64,000 nt of DNA from Bradyrhizobium sp. dw_411. GTDB taxonomy: Bacteria; Pseudomonadota; Alphaproteobacteria; Rhizobiales; Xanthobacteraceae. The translations under genes and the position numbers were made by a program. Location of the stretch: assembly GCF_018449695.1 (NCBI RefSeq), contig NZ_JAAVUY010000001.1:496001-560000 (forward strand), given 5' to 3'. Under the pieces are notes generated by a model. That model was not told where the DNA came from. It saw only the letters and a program-made list of their open reading frames with translations, and did not search any database. Shown one piece after another: positions 17,897 to 26,614 of the stretch. Position 1 is the stretch's first letter. Each line of letters opens with the position of its first letter.

Positions 17897-18955
17897 ATGA
17901 CATTGTTCGCAACGACACAGACCCATTGGCGATCAGCCGGCCGATCAGACCTGCTCTCGCTGTGCTTGGTTCTCCTGTTGATCGCCCTGATGCTCGCCTC
18001 GCTGACTCTCGGGCGTTATCCACTGTCGCTGCGCGAGGTCGCGCACGTGTTCTTCATGACAATTCCTTTTGACGCAACCGGAGATTACGCCGACAAGCCG
18101 TGGGTGGTCACGGAGATCATCCGCATGCCGCGCATTCTCCTTGTCACAATTTGCGGTATGGGATTGGCGCTGTCGGGGGCGACCATGCAGGGCGTGTTCC
18201 GCAATCCTCTCGTCGGCCCGGAAATCGCGGGTGTCACAGCCGGGGCGTCGTTGGGCGGGGTATCGGCGATCATGCTGGGCTGGTCCACGGCTGCGACGGT
18301 CGGCATGGCGTTCGGATCTGGTCTCCTGGCGTTGTTTGCCGCGTTCTCGCTCGCTATGGTGGCCGGGCGCTCCAGCACGCTGGCACTCGTGCTCTCCGGC
18401 GTCGTGGTCGGCGGCTTTTGTTCGTCGATCACCGGTTTGTTGCAGACTATGGCCGACCCAAACACCCGGTTGCCGTCCATCATGTTCTGGCTTCTCGGCA
18501 GCTTTGTGTCAGCGACTTACGACAAGGTGCTGGTCGTATCTGCAATTACCCTTTTCGCAGGAACGCTGATCCTGCTTCTTCGCTGGCGCATCAACCTCTT
18601 GTCGCTCGGCGATGCCGATGCGCGTGCGCTCGGGCTCAATGTCGATCTGCTGCGCTGGGTGCTGATGGCGCTGGTGGCCGTGATCGTGGCGGCCCAGGTG
18701 TCCGTTAGCGGTGGTATTGGCTGGGTTGGCCTGATCGTTCCGCATCTCGCGCGCTTGATGGTCGGGCCGGATCACACGCGGCTATTGCCGGTTTCGGCCA
18801 TTCTCGGCGGCATCTATCTCCTGGTCATGGACGACATCGCGCGCAGCGCCGCCGCTGAAGAAATCCCAATTGGGTTTCTGACCAGCATCGTTGGCACGCC
18901 GATATTCGCGTTTCTGTTCTGGCGCCTCCGGGCTCGGAGCTGGACCAATGCTTAA
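17897..18955 (+). CDS. FecCD/BtuC-type ABC transporter permease
   Basis: The 352-residue protein starts at ATG 17897 behind a TTAGGA motif. It has about ten hydrophobic segments. Family landmarks are MPRILLVTICGMGLALSGATMQ, then RNPLVGPEIAGVTAGA, then GGIGWVGLIVPHLARLMVGPDH near the C-terminus. The last of these precedes the coupling helix that contacts the ABC ATPase. It forms the inner-membrane channel for a siderophore-, cobalamin- or metal-chelate importer. Its stop overlaps the ATPase start by 8 bases. Between the AAA+ gene and this start are about 410 bases with no clear gene. The left arm has only a remnant of this gene (700-910). Confidence 0.93.
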   Translation: MTLFATTQTHWRSAGRSDLLSLCLVLLLIALMLASLTLGRYPLSLREVAHVFFMTIPFDATGDYADKPWVVTEIIRMPRILLVTICGMGLALSGATMQGVFRNPLVGPEIAGVTAGASLGGVSAIMLGWSTAATVGMAFGSGLLALFAAFSLAMVAGRSSTLALVLSGVVVGGFCSSITGLLQTMADPNTRLPSIMFWLLGSFVSATYDKVLVVSAITLFAGTLILLLRWRINLLSLGDADARALGLNVDLLRWVLMALVAVIVAAQVSVSGGIGWVGLIVPHLARLMVGPDHTRLLPVSAILGGIYLLVMDDIARSAAAEEIPIGFLTSIVGTPIFAFLFWRLRARSWTNA

Positions 18956-19763
18956 GAGGCATGCCGTCGCGCTGGAAGATGTGGGGTTCTTCTATGACAC
19001 CGGTCGTTGGGTGTTGCGAAGTTACACGATCCAGTTTCAAGAAGGCGCCATCACCGCGCTGCTGGGTCCAAATGGACGCGGCAAAACGACATTATTGAAG
19101 CTCATCATCGGCGCGCTGAAACCGAAGGTAGGCTCAATTGGCGTGCTGAGCGATGTTGCCTACGTGCCTCAAGCCTTCGATACGGCGTTTGGCTTCACGG
19201 CGCTCGAAATGGTCGTCATGGGATGCGCCCGCAAGATCGGCCTGCTGTCGCAACCCGCCCGTGAAGATCTGGAACGATCCCAAGAGGCCCTCGGTCGTTT
19301 CGGCTTGGCCGATTTCGCGCAACGGCCGTTTCATGAGATGTCGGGCGGCCAACGCCAACTCGTCCTGCTCGCGCGTGCGCTGGTCGCTGAGGCCCCGATC
19401 ATCGTGTTGGACGAGCCGACATCGGCGTTGGATTTGCGAAACCAAAGCTTTGTGCTCGAATGGCTGACGCGCTTGTCGCGGGAGGACGGCCTGACGGTGA
19501 TCTTCACCACCCATCATGCTGGGCACGCGCTGTCAGTTGCCGACGACGCGCTTTTGATGCTTGGGGAGGCTGAGTACGCATTCGGCCCAGCGTCCGCGGT
19601 GCTGACAGAGCAACGGCTCTCCGACCTCTATGAAATGCCAATCAAGCGCATTCGCGTCGATCATGAAAATGGACAGTTTGACACGATCGTCCCAGTGATC
19701 CCGCGCGGGGCGAGGCATGGCAGCGTTTTTGAAGAGCATTCGGATACCGCGGTAAGGAGATGA
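18948..19763 (+). CDS. ABC transporter ATP-binding protein (FecE/BtuD type)
   Basis: The 271-residue cytoplasmic ATPase starts at ATG 18948, inside the last codons of the permease gene, so translation is coupled. Walker A reads GPNGRGKTT, the Q-loop is VAYVPQAF, the signature is MSGGQRQ, Walker B is IIVLDEPTSALD and the switch histidine is in FTTHHAGHA. The order and spacing are normal for class-II importers. With the permease and binding protein it completes one functional importer in the right arm; the left arm has none. Confidence 0.93.
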   Translation: MLKRHAVALEDVGFFYDTGRWVLRSYTIQFQEGAITALLGPNGRGKTTLLKLIIGALKPKVGSIGVLSDVAYVPQAFDTAFGFTALEMVVMGCARKIGLLSQPAREDLERSQEALGRFGLADFAQRPFHEMSGGQRQLVLLARALVAEAPIIVLDEPTSALDLRNQSFVLEWLTRLSREDGLTVIFTTHHAGHALSVADDALLMLGEAEYAFGPASAVLTEQRLSDLYEMPIKRIRVDHENGQFDTIVPVIPRGARHGSVFEEHSDTAVRR

Positions 19764-19804
19764 AAGCAATGCATCAGACCGAGGCAGGCCTACGGATGAA
19801 CTAG
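19760..19804 (+). pseudogene. Beginning of a lost fifth gene of the uptake operon
   Basis: An ATG overlaps the stop of the ATPase gene in the form ATGA, with TAAGGAG directly before it, an ideal coupled start. The frame closes after 14 codons (MKAMHQTEAGLRMN). The arrangement suggests that another operon gene started here and was cut off when the neighbouring DNA was rearranged. Confidence 0.35.
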
Positions 19805-19934
19805 CTAGACAATTCCGCCCGATATTGCGTTCGCAGGCGGTCTTTAGCGCGCAGCATATTGTTATAGGATTTTATCTTTATGCCGCGCGCCGACGCGAGA
19901 AATAGCTATTCCAGCTTTCAAAAGTTTCAGGTAC

Positions 19935-20095
19935 GTGCGTATCAGCCATCGGTCTTGACCTCCTTGAGCGAGTAGCCGGTATTGTGCCCCCCTCGTCTTT
20001 CGTAAGAATGCTCTGATCGACAAGCTCATTGATGTCGCGTAATGCCGTGTCGGCTGAGCATTTCTCGATCTTGGCATATTTGGACGATGTCAGCT
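19935..20095 (-). pseudogene. Fic-family protein, C-terminal winged-helix remnant
   Basis: The minus strand encodes SKYAKIEKCSADTALRDINE and then LVDQSILTKDEGG, after which the frame must shift by one base at a run of six G for HNTGYSLKEVKTDG and a stop. CSADTALRDINELV followed by a short beta-hairpin is the usual tail of Fic (AMPylase-like) proteins of the DUF4172 type. The catalytic Fic domain is missing. At its upstream side it abuts a DinB fragment. Confidence 0.5.
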
Positions 20096-20101
20096 TGCCA
20101 G

Positions 20102-20344
20102 GACAAGGGCAAGCGGGAGCGGACGGTCACGCTCAAGGTGAAGTTCGCTGATTTTGAGACCATCTCTCGCAGCCAATCGTTGCCTGATCCCGTTTCAGAT
20201 CGGGAAGAACTCGAACGAGTATCGGTGGGTTTGCTTCGGAACCTACTGCCTGTGCCGAAGGCCGTGCGTCTATTGGGAGTGTCGCTCGCAGCCCTCCAAG
20301 GGGAAGTGGAGGTGAACGAGAGCCAACTGGCATTTTTACTGTAG
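20102..20344 (+). pseudogene. DNA polymerase IV (DinB) C-terminal remnant
   Basis: The frame encodes KGKRERTVTLKVKFADFETI, then SRSQSLPDPV, then AVRLLGVSLAAL and a stop. This is the little-finger (IMS_C) domain of a Y-family polymerase. The catalytic palm and fingers are absent and the upstream side joins directly to the Fic remnant on the other strand. It cannot encode a polymerase. Confidence 0.72.
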
Positions 20345-20378
20345 TGGGTTATGAGAAGTCGACATGCCCGGAAAAAGT

Positions 20379-20404
20379 AACAGCTCCCGATTAGGGGAGC
20401 TGTT
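20379..20404 (+). terminator. Stable hairpin after the DinB remnant
   Basis: AACAGCTCCC and GGGAGCTGTT form a perfect 10-bp stem with a 6-base loop. Only two T follow directly, so intrinsic termination is possible but not certain. It was probably the terminator of the lost dinB. Confidence 0.5.
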
Positions 20405-21046
20405 TGACCTTCGCACCTTGCGATTTTATCGGGCTACGCTACGTTTCCGTTGTCCCTCACGTACCGATACCCCTCATCGCTGCTCTGGGAAGACTCGCAC
20501 GAAGTATCCAAATTTGGTTCGTTCCGCCGGATCCGATATTTACAGTATCGCGAATCTGCATTCAGGGGACGGACTGGGTTGTTGCGAGTATGCTCGATGA
20601 AAGTCGGTGTTCTTGTTCACCCGTCATCTGGGTTTTGGCAACGGCCTCGGTCGGAGGACCCGTCTTCCAGGGCCTAAACTGGCCAACCGATCGGGCGCAT
20701 GGGCCATGTCTAGTGCCGCGTCTGCATTGTGGATGAGGTCTGCGTCACCATGGGCGGTCGGCATGGGCACTCGATAAGTCGCGCTGTGCCAGGCCTATGT
20801 AAGCTCAACCTTTGCCTTACCCTTGCCTAAACGTAGGAGCGCCGGGGAAGGGGGAAGGCAGAGGCACGCAGGCAGAGGCACGCAGACAGAGGGGGGCGGG
20901 GCGGATAGGGGTCGGTGGCGGCGGAGCAGGCAGGTAGAAGGGCGATGGGCGATATAAATCAAGGTTGCGTGGAAAGTACCGGAACACGGGGTAATGGGTA
21001 CAGCGATGAACGTACCGCCGCGGTAAAATTTTGGCCGGTTGATGTT
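20405..21046. other. Non-coding stretch with a short tandem repeat
   Basis: I see no convincing gene here. At 20857-20884 a 14-base unit (GGCAGAGGCACGCA) occurs twice in tandem, followed by a partial third copy and a G-rich tract. The stretch separates the remnant scar from the DNA-metabolism module. Confidence 0.5.
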
Positions 21047-21736
21047 TTATGAAGCTAGCTTGTCGGGCCGCACGCGGAGGAAGGAGGGGTGACGGAATCG
21101 GTTATTCCGATTCACTTCCTGGCACCTGACCTCGATGACTTGCCCGACCAGCTTTTCGGCCTTGGCTTCAGCCCACAAAACTTCGCGCTCGTAGTCTGAA
21201 AAGCCACTGCTTACGTTGCCCATGATTGTCTTGACATAGCCCAGCCGACCAAGATGCTTGCCACGACCTTCTACAACGCCAATAATGGCGACGTCGTAGC
21301 TCTCCACTGGTTTTATTTTGATCCAACAGTCAGCCTGACGAAGTACCAAACCCTCATGTTCAAGGTTGTTGACGCGCTTGAGTTGGGCGAGGATTTCATT
21401 GGGAGTAGGGTTAGTTAGCGTGCCCCAATGAAGCCGCGCGTCGAGTGGTTCGAGGCCGTACAGATGCATCGGCAGAACGGTCGGGGTGTCGTCTTTCACG
21501 GATTTTGTAAGCGTCGCTCTGACGGTGTCGCGAAAGTTTCCGACGAAGATCTCGCAATCGCGAGGCCATCCTGGCTGCCACGATGGGATGTTGTAGAGTG
21601 GTTTACCTGCTCGACTAAGCCAGCCTCGCTCCTCGTGCCAGATTGCACGCACGCCGTCTATTTTGATTGTTGCTAGCCAATCGCCAACTAGTGCTTGTTG
21701 GTTCCACGAACGTGGCGTTTTGAACGGACCGCCCAT
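21047..21736 (-). CDS. Small ATP-dependent DNA ligase-like protein
   Basis: The 229-residue protein begins at ATG 21736 behind AGGAG. The nucleotidyltransferase motifs are in order: KIDGVR (motif I with the adenylated lysine), SRAGKP (Ia), CEIFVG (III), EGLVLR (IV) and IKIKP (V). A short C-terminal OB-type region follows (from about 150). This minimal size is typical of phage and some bacterial ATP-dependent ligases, which seal DNA nicks; the bacterial housekeeping enzyme uses NAD. It lies 3' of a nuclease-like gene and a sliding clamp on the same strand, which suits a replication or repair module of a mobile element. Confidence 0.82.
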   Translation of the reverse strand: MGGPFKTPRSWNQQALVGDWLATIKIDGVRAIWHEERGWLSRAGKPLYNIPSWQPGWPRDCEIFVGNFRDTVRATLTKSVKDDTPTVLPMHLYGLEPLDARLHWGTLTNPTPNEILAQLKRVNNLEHEGLVLRQADCWIKIKPVESYDVAIIGVVEGRGKHLGRLGYVKTIMGNVSSGFSDYEREVLWAEAKAEKLVGQVIEVRCQEVNRNNRFRHPSFLRVRPDKLAS

Positions 21737-21961
21737 CGCGTGTCTCCTGTCGTATGGGAGCTTTGCTTCTCCAACATTCAGTCGACTGGCGGAGCAGTTG
21801 CGGCACTGACGTGATCAGCAGTGACGCTGTGTGTGCAAGAGAGAATACTCCGCCAATGAAGCTGATATCTTCTGTGCCTGCTCGCGCGAACGACGAGCAT
21901 TGTTCATCGAGATAGCACCGCGCGGAGAAAAAAACGTCCAACCCCGCGCGGCGCCAAGCGG

Positions 21962-22924
21962 TTATATAAGCGCGTCGACTGCCTTGAAGTCGCAGTACCG
22001 GGAATGAAGCGATCGAGCTAATTCCTCGTCGCCCGCACAAGCGATGCATTTAGTCAGATCTTCGAATGACACCATATCGAATTCGACTGCCCCGTCGCTG
22101 CTAGCGAGATGCTGGCGGTATTCGCTAACTGCATCCCGGACGTGAAAGTTGTAACTGGGTGCGACGATTAAGAAGCGGCCGCAGGTGTACAGACCGTTTA
22201 GGATCATCGCCGTTGCAAGCATGTGCTGGCGCCAGAACAGCTGAAGCGGATTAGATCGAAGTGCCGGGTGGTCTGGATCTTTGTAAAGCCCACTCAGACG
22301 CGAGAGTTCATCGAATCTTGGACGCAAAGCGGCTGGCGGCTCATGAAGCGTCTCGCTGTATTTTAATTCAATTGCAATGAAGCCATTACGGTGATCCACT
22401 GTGTCTACCTTGAGTAGAACATCGAAAGCCGTTCGACAGTTAGTGAAAATCGGATTTTTCCTAGCCGGCGAATGTTCAAACAGGACATTAATGACTTCGC
22501 CGACAAAGTCTGGTGCGATTGATTGCATGGTCGCCGTGGCGAGATCGAGATCAAGCTTCATGCCGCCGAAAAAATTGAACACGGCCGGAGAACTCGACAA
22601 CATATTTGTCCGAAGACGAACTTCCTCCATGAGCGCGCCGTCTTCCCTGTATGCGACCTCTCTTCGGGCCAATCTTGCTATTTCGCTTGAAATGAAGTTT
22701 GCGCCTTCATCCGCTGCCGCTTCGCTCAGATAGTTCCCCATCTTGCGTTTCGTGCCTTTTGCAGTCGTGTATCGGCCGATTGGCCAGGAGTGCTCCTCGC
22801 GAAAGAGCGCTTGTTTAAGTCGTGAGGCGGATCTGAAGCGATCATCGCCGGTCTCATAGACTTTGTGCTGGCGAAGTGTTTTCGCCGATATGAATGGCAC
22901 TCGGCCGTAATCCTCAATGCTCAT
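21962..22924 (-). CDS. Putative PD-(D/E)XK nuclease-superfamily protein
   Basis: This 320-residue protein starts at ATG 22924 behind AGAGGT. A candidate nuclease core is FDVLLKVDTVDHRNGFIAIE followed by LKY, that is an aspartate, a turn, then E-x-K on the next strand. This is the pattern of PD-(D/E)XK enzymes, including the PGN_0703-like group. The N-terminal third is basic and helical. No methyltransferase partner is present. Position between the ligase and the clamp suggests DNA end processing. The nuclease assignment is moderate; the exact family is not certain. Confidence 0.6.
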   Translation of the reverse strand: MSIEDYGRVPFISAKTLRQHKVYETGDDRFRSASRLKQALFREEHSWPIGRYTTAKGTKRKMGNYLSEAAADEGANFISSEIARLARREVAYREDGALMEEVRLRTNMLSSSPAVFNFFGGMKLDLDLATATMQSIAPDFVGEVINVLFEHSPARKNPIFTNCRTAFDVLLKVDTVDHRNGFIAIELKYSETLHEPPAALRPRFDELSRLSGLYKDPDHPALRSNPLQLFWRQHMLATAMILNGLYTCGRFLIVAPSYNFHVRDAVSEYRQHLASSDGAVEFDMVSFEDLTKCIACAGDEELARSLHSRYCDFKAVDALI

Positions 22925-23050
22925 TTTGACCTCTGGTTGCTCACCGCAGGTTTTGCGGCTGCAGAGATTCACTCATCTGGGACAGAAATTGCTGTTTCAA
23001 TCGATGAATGAAAGGACAGACCTTTTGGGCGGGTGCTGGTAGCACAAACG

Positions 23051-23081
23051 AAAACCCCCACCGTTGAGGGCGGGGGCTTTT
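23051..23081 (-). terminator. Rho-independent terminator of the clamp gene
   Basis: Read on the minus strand, a GC-rich stem (GCCCCCGCC...GGTGGGGG with a small loop) is followed by TTTTCG. It lies 27 bases beyond the clamp stop codon, in the right orientation. Confidence 0.75.
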
Positions 23082-23107
23082 GACGCGTAATGGGCTTTGA
23101 TGATGCT

Positions 23108-24244
23108 TCAAGCGAGGTTGGCGAGAGCGGATACCTCATTATATTCTTCGCAAACGGATTTTAAGATAAGCAGACGTTTGCTGATTGAGACCTCAGCATC
23201 CAGCGTGCGGATGCTGAGCAGTACCTGTTGCAGGTCTCTAAGATCAATGTTGATCTCGAGTTTCGCTCCCGGAGACAGATTGCATTCGCGGAACTTGCCT
23301 TTTAAGGCCACATCATATCTGGCGGACGTCGCAATCGACAGAAGGGAAAGCGAGGGGCCTTGATCAGACTGTTCGAGAACAATTCGGCCCCTATCGGACC
23401 CGATGCTGGCGATCAGCACGCTGTTGAGTGCCTCGGTGACGGAAACGTTGAGCGTCGCCTCCATCGCGGTACCCAAGATACGATCGAGTGATTGGAGACG
23501 GCCAGCTTTGTTCCAGGAGAGTTCGGTGTTGCCAGATTTGATGAAGACCGCCTGGTCTGTCTCGGTAACGTCGATCGGGCCCTGCATCTTGCCGATGGCG
23601 GCGAGTGTGTTGGTCACATTCCGCTTGGGCAGCATGAACTTCAAAGTATCTGGCAGGTTGCCGGACTTATACAATGACACGCCACGCAGATAGCCGCTCT
23701 TTGCGGAACCGCCACTGATTTCGAGCCCGTCGTAGGCCTGGAGTTTGGGAGGGCGATTGTCGATCAGGATTGCGGCATAGCGAATCGCGTCACGGAGAAT
23801 CTGAGCGTCGAGGGTGGCGAGATGACGCGGCTCTTCTTCGTGCTTCTGCCGTTCGACAAATCGAACGGGTGCATTGATCTGAAATGAGGACTCTGGCCCT
23901 TGCCACGCTAACGTGTCTTGATCTTTGTCCAATTCAAAGAACAGTTCACATTTATAGTGCTTGCCCCACGAGGACAGAAACCGTTTCGAGATCTCAAAGC
24001 TGAGGGTGTCCCCTTCCTTGAGGTCCAGCGGGCGGGCTGGCGTGATCGTCATGGCGATCGAAAAGTCACCGTTCTTGGTCGATTCAGATAGCCGGAGCTC
24101 GTCGGTCGAGAGGGTGATCGCGATCGTCTCGCTTGACCGGCTGGGCAAGCTGATCATACGCGCGACCGCCTTTAATTGGTCGCTGTGGACCGCAAACTTC
24201 CTCGTGGGCATAGGGGTCTGCGGGAGAGGCTGGTCTTGAAGCAT
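23108..24244 (-). CDS. DNA polymerase III beta-type sliding clamp (accessory copy)
   Basis: The 378-residue protein has the length of a DnaN clamp and appears to contain three repeated clamp folds. Landmarks include FAVHSDQLKAVARMI at the start of domain 1, LATLDAQILRDAIRYAAILI at domain 2 and PGAKLEINIDLRDLQQVLLS in domain 3. The sequence is divergent and ends VSALANLA instead of the usual MPMRL-type end. An AAGGA motif precedes ATG 24244. DnaN rings tether polymerase, ligase and other enzymes to DNA. It is divergent from a clamp-loader gene, so this is probably a second, element-encoded clamp. The chromosomal dnaN would lie elsewhere. Confidence 0.75.
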   Translation of the reverse strand: MLQDQPLPQTPMPTRKFAVHSDQLKAVARMISLPSRSSETIAITLSTDELRLSESTKNGDFSIAMTITPARPLDLKEGDTLSFEISKRFLSSWGKHYKCELFFELDKDQDTLAWQGPESSFQINAPVRFVERQKHEEEPRHLATLDAQILRDAIRYAAILIDNRPPKLQAYDGLEISGGSAKSGYLRGVSLYKSGNLPDTLKFMLPKRNVTNTLAAIGKMQGPIDVTETDQAVFIKSGNTELSWNKAGRLQSLDRILGTAMEATLNVSVTEALNSVLIASIGSDRGRIVLEQSDQGPSLSLLSIATSARYDVALKGKFRECNLSPGAKLEINIDLRDLQQVLLSIRTLDAEVSISKRLLILKSVCEEYNEVSALANLA

Positions 24245-24406
24245 TTGGGAGTCCTTAGAAAGGCATCACGCGAACGTGGATGCTGGGTGGAAAACCCGCC
24301 TTCCTAGTCCAAGCCCCTCGTTTTGGCTGGGGCCTGAGCCACCGCGGCTTAGGCCCTCGATCGACCGCTCGGGGTCTGTAACCATCTGAGGTTTGTATGG
24401 CCAAAC
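24245..24406. promoter_or_regulatory. Shared divergent promoter region of clamp and clamp loader
   Basis: Two potential stem-loops lie here. GCCCC at 24313 pairs with GGGGC at 24329, and CCTGAGCC at 24333 pairs with GGCTTAGG at 24346 (one G-U pair). They could be operator sites or transcript hairpins. No clear -35/-10 pair was assigned. Confidence 0.4.
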
Positions 24407-24429
24407 GTGTGGGAAACTCAGGTGACTGA
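24397..24429 (+). CDS. Possible 10-codon leader ORF coupled to the clamp loader
   Basis: ATG 24397 follows GAGG at good spacing and encodes MAKRVGNSGD then TGA. Its stop overlaps the GTG that best fits as the clamp-loader start (GTGACTGA). Ribosomes finishing the leader could restart on the main gene. This rests only on spacing and could be accidental. Confidence 0.3.
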   Translation: MAKRVGNSGD

Positions 24430-26491
24430 TCTTGCTCAGAAATATCGTCCGCGACGGTTCTCAGAAATCGTCGGGCAAGACGCTCTGGTCACCTGGATGC
24501 GCCAGCAGATTCGCACACGTGAGGGGCGATCGGTGCTGGTGGCCGGTCCAGTCGGGACCGGCAAGACCACGTCAGGCTTGATCTACGCAAAGGCCCTGCT
24601 GTGCGACAGTCCGGCCGACGGGGAGGCCTGCGGCGGATGCGATCTTTGCCGCGAGTTCGGCGATCACGGGCGCGATGCCGTCAGCTTTCATGCGCTGCAA
24701 TGCGGCGAGCATTCAACGGTCGAGGAGGTCAAGGACCTATTGGAGAATGCCCGAGTTGCGCCATTCCTTGCGCGTCGCCGTGTCGTACTGCTCGATGAAG
24801 TGCATAATCTGTCCAGGCGGGCTTCGGACGCCTTGCTGCGTATTCTGGAGGCCCCGCCGCAGTGGACTAGCTTTATTCTCCTGACCTACAGATTGAACCT
24901 GATTTCCGAGGCCCTGCGGAGCAGGTTGTCCAACTTCGAACTTGGTGCGTTGAACGAGGCCGAGGCCTTCCGACTGCTCACGGGCGTCTGCAATCGCGAA
25001 GGTCTGTCATTCGACCGGGAGGGGTTTCGCCTCATCTTTAAGGCGGCGTCAGGCGGCCCTCGCGCTATGCTGCGAGCAGTAGAAAAGACTTGTCAGTTCG
25101 GTCCCGTTGACGGCGCTAATGCGCGTCTTGCGCTCAATCTCAGCTTCGAGGACCGGTTGACGGCGTTCGTCCGAGCCCTGTTGGCCAGCGATTTTCAGGG
25201 TCAGTTGAAGGAGGTCGAGGAATGGCCCGATACCCCGGAGCGCAAGCTGGACTTCTTGCACCAGTTTTTCGTGTTCCAGTATTTCGAGAGTTTCCGGCGC
25301 ATCCATCGCGAAGATCCTATCATGCAGAACGTGGGTTCGGAAACACAAGAGGAACTGGTCGATGCGTTCGCGGCCCGCGCTTGCACGTTGGGACTGGAGT
25401 CGGGGGCCTATTGGGAAAGCATCATCGCTGCACTCACCTCGAACACGAAAGTCACCGACCACAGCCTTGCGATGATCTTGAGCAGGGTCAACCGGCTGTT
25501 CAACCCGTTGCCGGTGATTGGGGCTGAGACGAAAAAGCCGGCAGTTGGATTGACGAAAGCGATCGTGAGAGTGCGATCGACCGCACTATCCGAAGATCAG
25601 GCGTATCTCTCGTGGAACGACGTGCGTCCCCATTGGGAGGCAGCGTCGCTTCTGCCGCAACGCTACGGCTTGCTGTTCAATCTCCGACTGACGATAAGTT
25701 GTTCGGGATCCGGGCACCCGGACAATAACGGAAATGCTCTTCTAGTTTCCAAACTCACGCATGAACTAGGCATGCGGCTCAAGGACTGGTGTGGCTCATC
25801 CTCGCCGGTATTGCACTGGATGTACCGTCATGAGTCGCAGGAGGAGACATCACAGAGAACGCGACTTCTTCTCTCTATTCCCGATGCCCATGTAGGGGCC
25901 GCCCTGCGGTGGTTGAGCTGCAAGTTTGTGGTGAGGGCTTCAAGGGCTTGCAATCTAAGGGTCCAGATCGCTTGTCGATCCGGAGTGTCGCAAGAAAGCC
26001 GAGTGCGTTTTCATTGGCAGGGTGTTCGCGCCTTGAGCCGGAGTCTCAACCCAAATCTTACTGCCCGCTCTGATCATGGCGTTGTCTCTCCCCTGGTGGA
26101 ACTCTTGAAAATTCCGCTGAGCTGGCGCGCGCCGGCCCGTCGCACACCGAATGAGCAAGCTCGCGGCGCGTCAAGCTCGCTCACAGTCGGAGCCAAACTG
26201 AAGGGTGAGGTCGGCATGGCCAGGCTCTCGGCTCTTAAGGACGGCGCATGGCTGGCGCTCGATACCGGATGGGAATTGCAGGAGCACGAGGCTCGCATAG
26301 CGGAGATGGAACGTCGCGACGTTGCTATCGCCAAGCTGGCCGCACTCCTTCCGGATATGGACGATGGGCGCCGCGAAAGTCTGGAACTGGAAATGGAGCT
26401 TCTCAAAGCGAGCTGGAGCTCGGACCCTCGGGATTGGCGGAGAAGCTGGTCGGGATGGTGGCAGCCGCAGATGAGCGTCAAACCCGGCTAG
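24422..26491 (+). CDS. DNA polymerase III gamma/tau-type clamp loader ATPase (accessory copy)
   Basis: The 689-residue protein starts by my choice at GTG 24422, giving MTDLAQKYRPRRFSEIVGQD, the usual DnaX opening; GTG 24407 is an alternative. Residues 35-45 hold Walker A (GPVGTGKTT). A zinc module follows with cysteines in CDSPADGEACGGCDLC, then Walker B VVLLDEVHNLSRRASDALLR and sensor-type RLSNFEL. Residues 1-240 thus match DnaX. The remaining 440 residues do not resemble the tau domains of chromosomal DnaX and I could not assign them. With the divergent clamp it would form an element-encoded ring-loading system. Confidence 0.82.
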   Translation: MTDLAQKYRPRRFSEIVGQDALVTWMRQQIRTREGRSVLVAGPVGTGKTTSGLIYAKALLCDSPADGEACGGCDLCREFGDHGRDAVSFHALQCGEHSTVEEVKDLLENARVAPFLARRRVVLLDEVHNLSRRASDALLRILEAPPQWTSFILLTYRLNLISEALRSRLSNFELGALNEAEAFRLLTGVCNREGLSFDREGFRLIFKAASGGPRAMLRAVEKTCQFGPVDGANARLALNLSFEDRLTAFVRALLASDFQGQLKEVEEWPDTPERKLDFLHQFFVFQYFESFRRIHREDPIMQNVGSETQEELVDAFAARACTLGLESGAYWESIIAALTSNTKVTDHSLAMILSRVNRLFNPLPVIGAETKKPAVGLTKAIVRVRSTALSEDQAYLSWNDVRPHWEAASLLPQRYGLLFNLRLTISCSGSGHPDNNGNALLVSKLTHELGMRLKDWCGSSSPVLHWMYRHESQEETSQRTRLLLSIPDAHVGAALRWLSCKFVVRASRACNLRVQIACRSGVSQESRVRFHWQGVRALSRSLNPNLTARSDHGVVSPLVELLKIPLSWRAPARRTPNEQARGASSSLTVGAKLKGEVGMARLSALKDGAWLALDTGWELQEHEARIAEMERRDVAIAKLAALLPDMDDGRRESLELEMELLKASWSSDPRDWRRSWSGWWQPQMSVKPG

Positions 26492-26548
26492 TTTCGGCGT
26501 CCGACAATGGGCGGACATAAAACACAAGCATTTTCAATAACATACGAA

Positions 26549-26565
26549 GTTCGCCTTCGGCGAAC
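26549..26565 (+). terminator. Hairpin downstream of the clamp-loader gene
   Basis: GTTCGCC-TTC-GGCGAAC is a perfect 7-bp stem with a UUC loop, 57 bases after the stop codon. No T-run follows immediately. Confidence 0.5.
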
Positions 26566-26614
26566 CTCGCTGCCGTTTCTTCAAGCTGAGTGGCTTAAAA
26601 ATTCAATCTGATGG

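Larger units (their letters stand above)
12800..18120 (+). repeat. Right arm of the large inverted gene duplication
   Basis: This segment holds receptor, binding protein, AAA+ ATPase and the 5' part of the permease, in the same order as the minus-strand left arm. Homology to the left arm ends inside the permease gene near 18120. The intact permease and ABC ATPase beyond that point have no left-arm partners. Confidence 0.85.

Noticed and set aside
20404..20736. Several overlapping frames of 75-110 codons
   Set aside because: None has a ribosome-binding site or family pattern, and three frames are open at once, which suggests chance.
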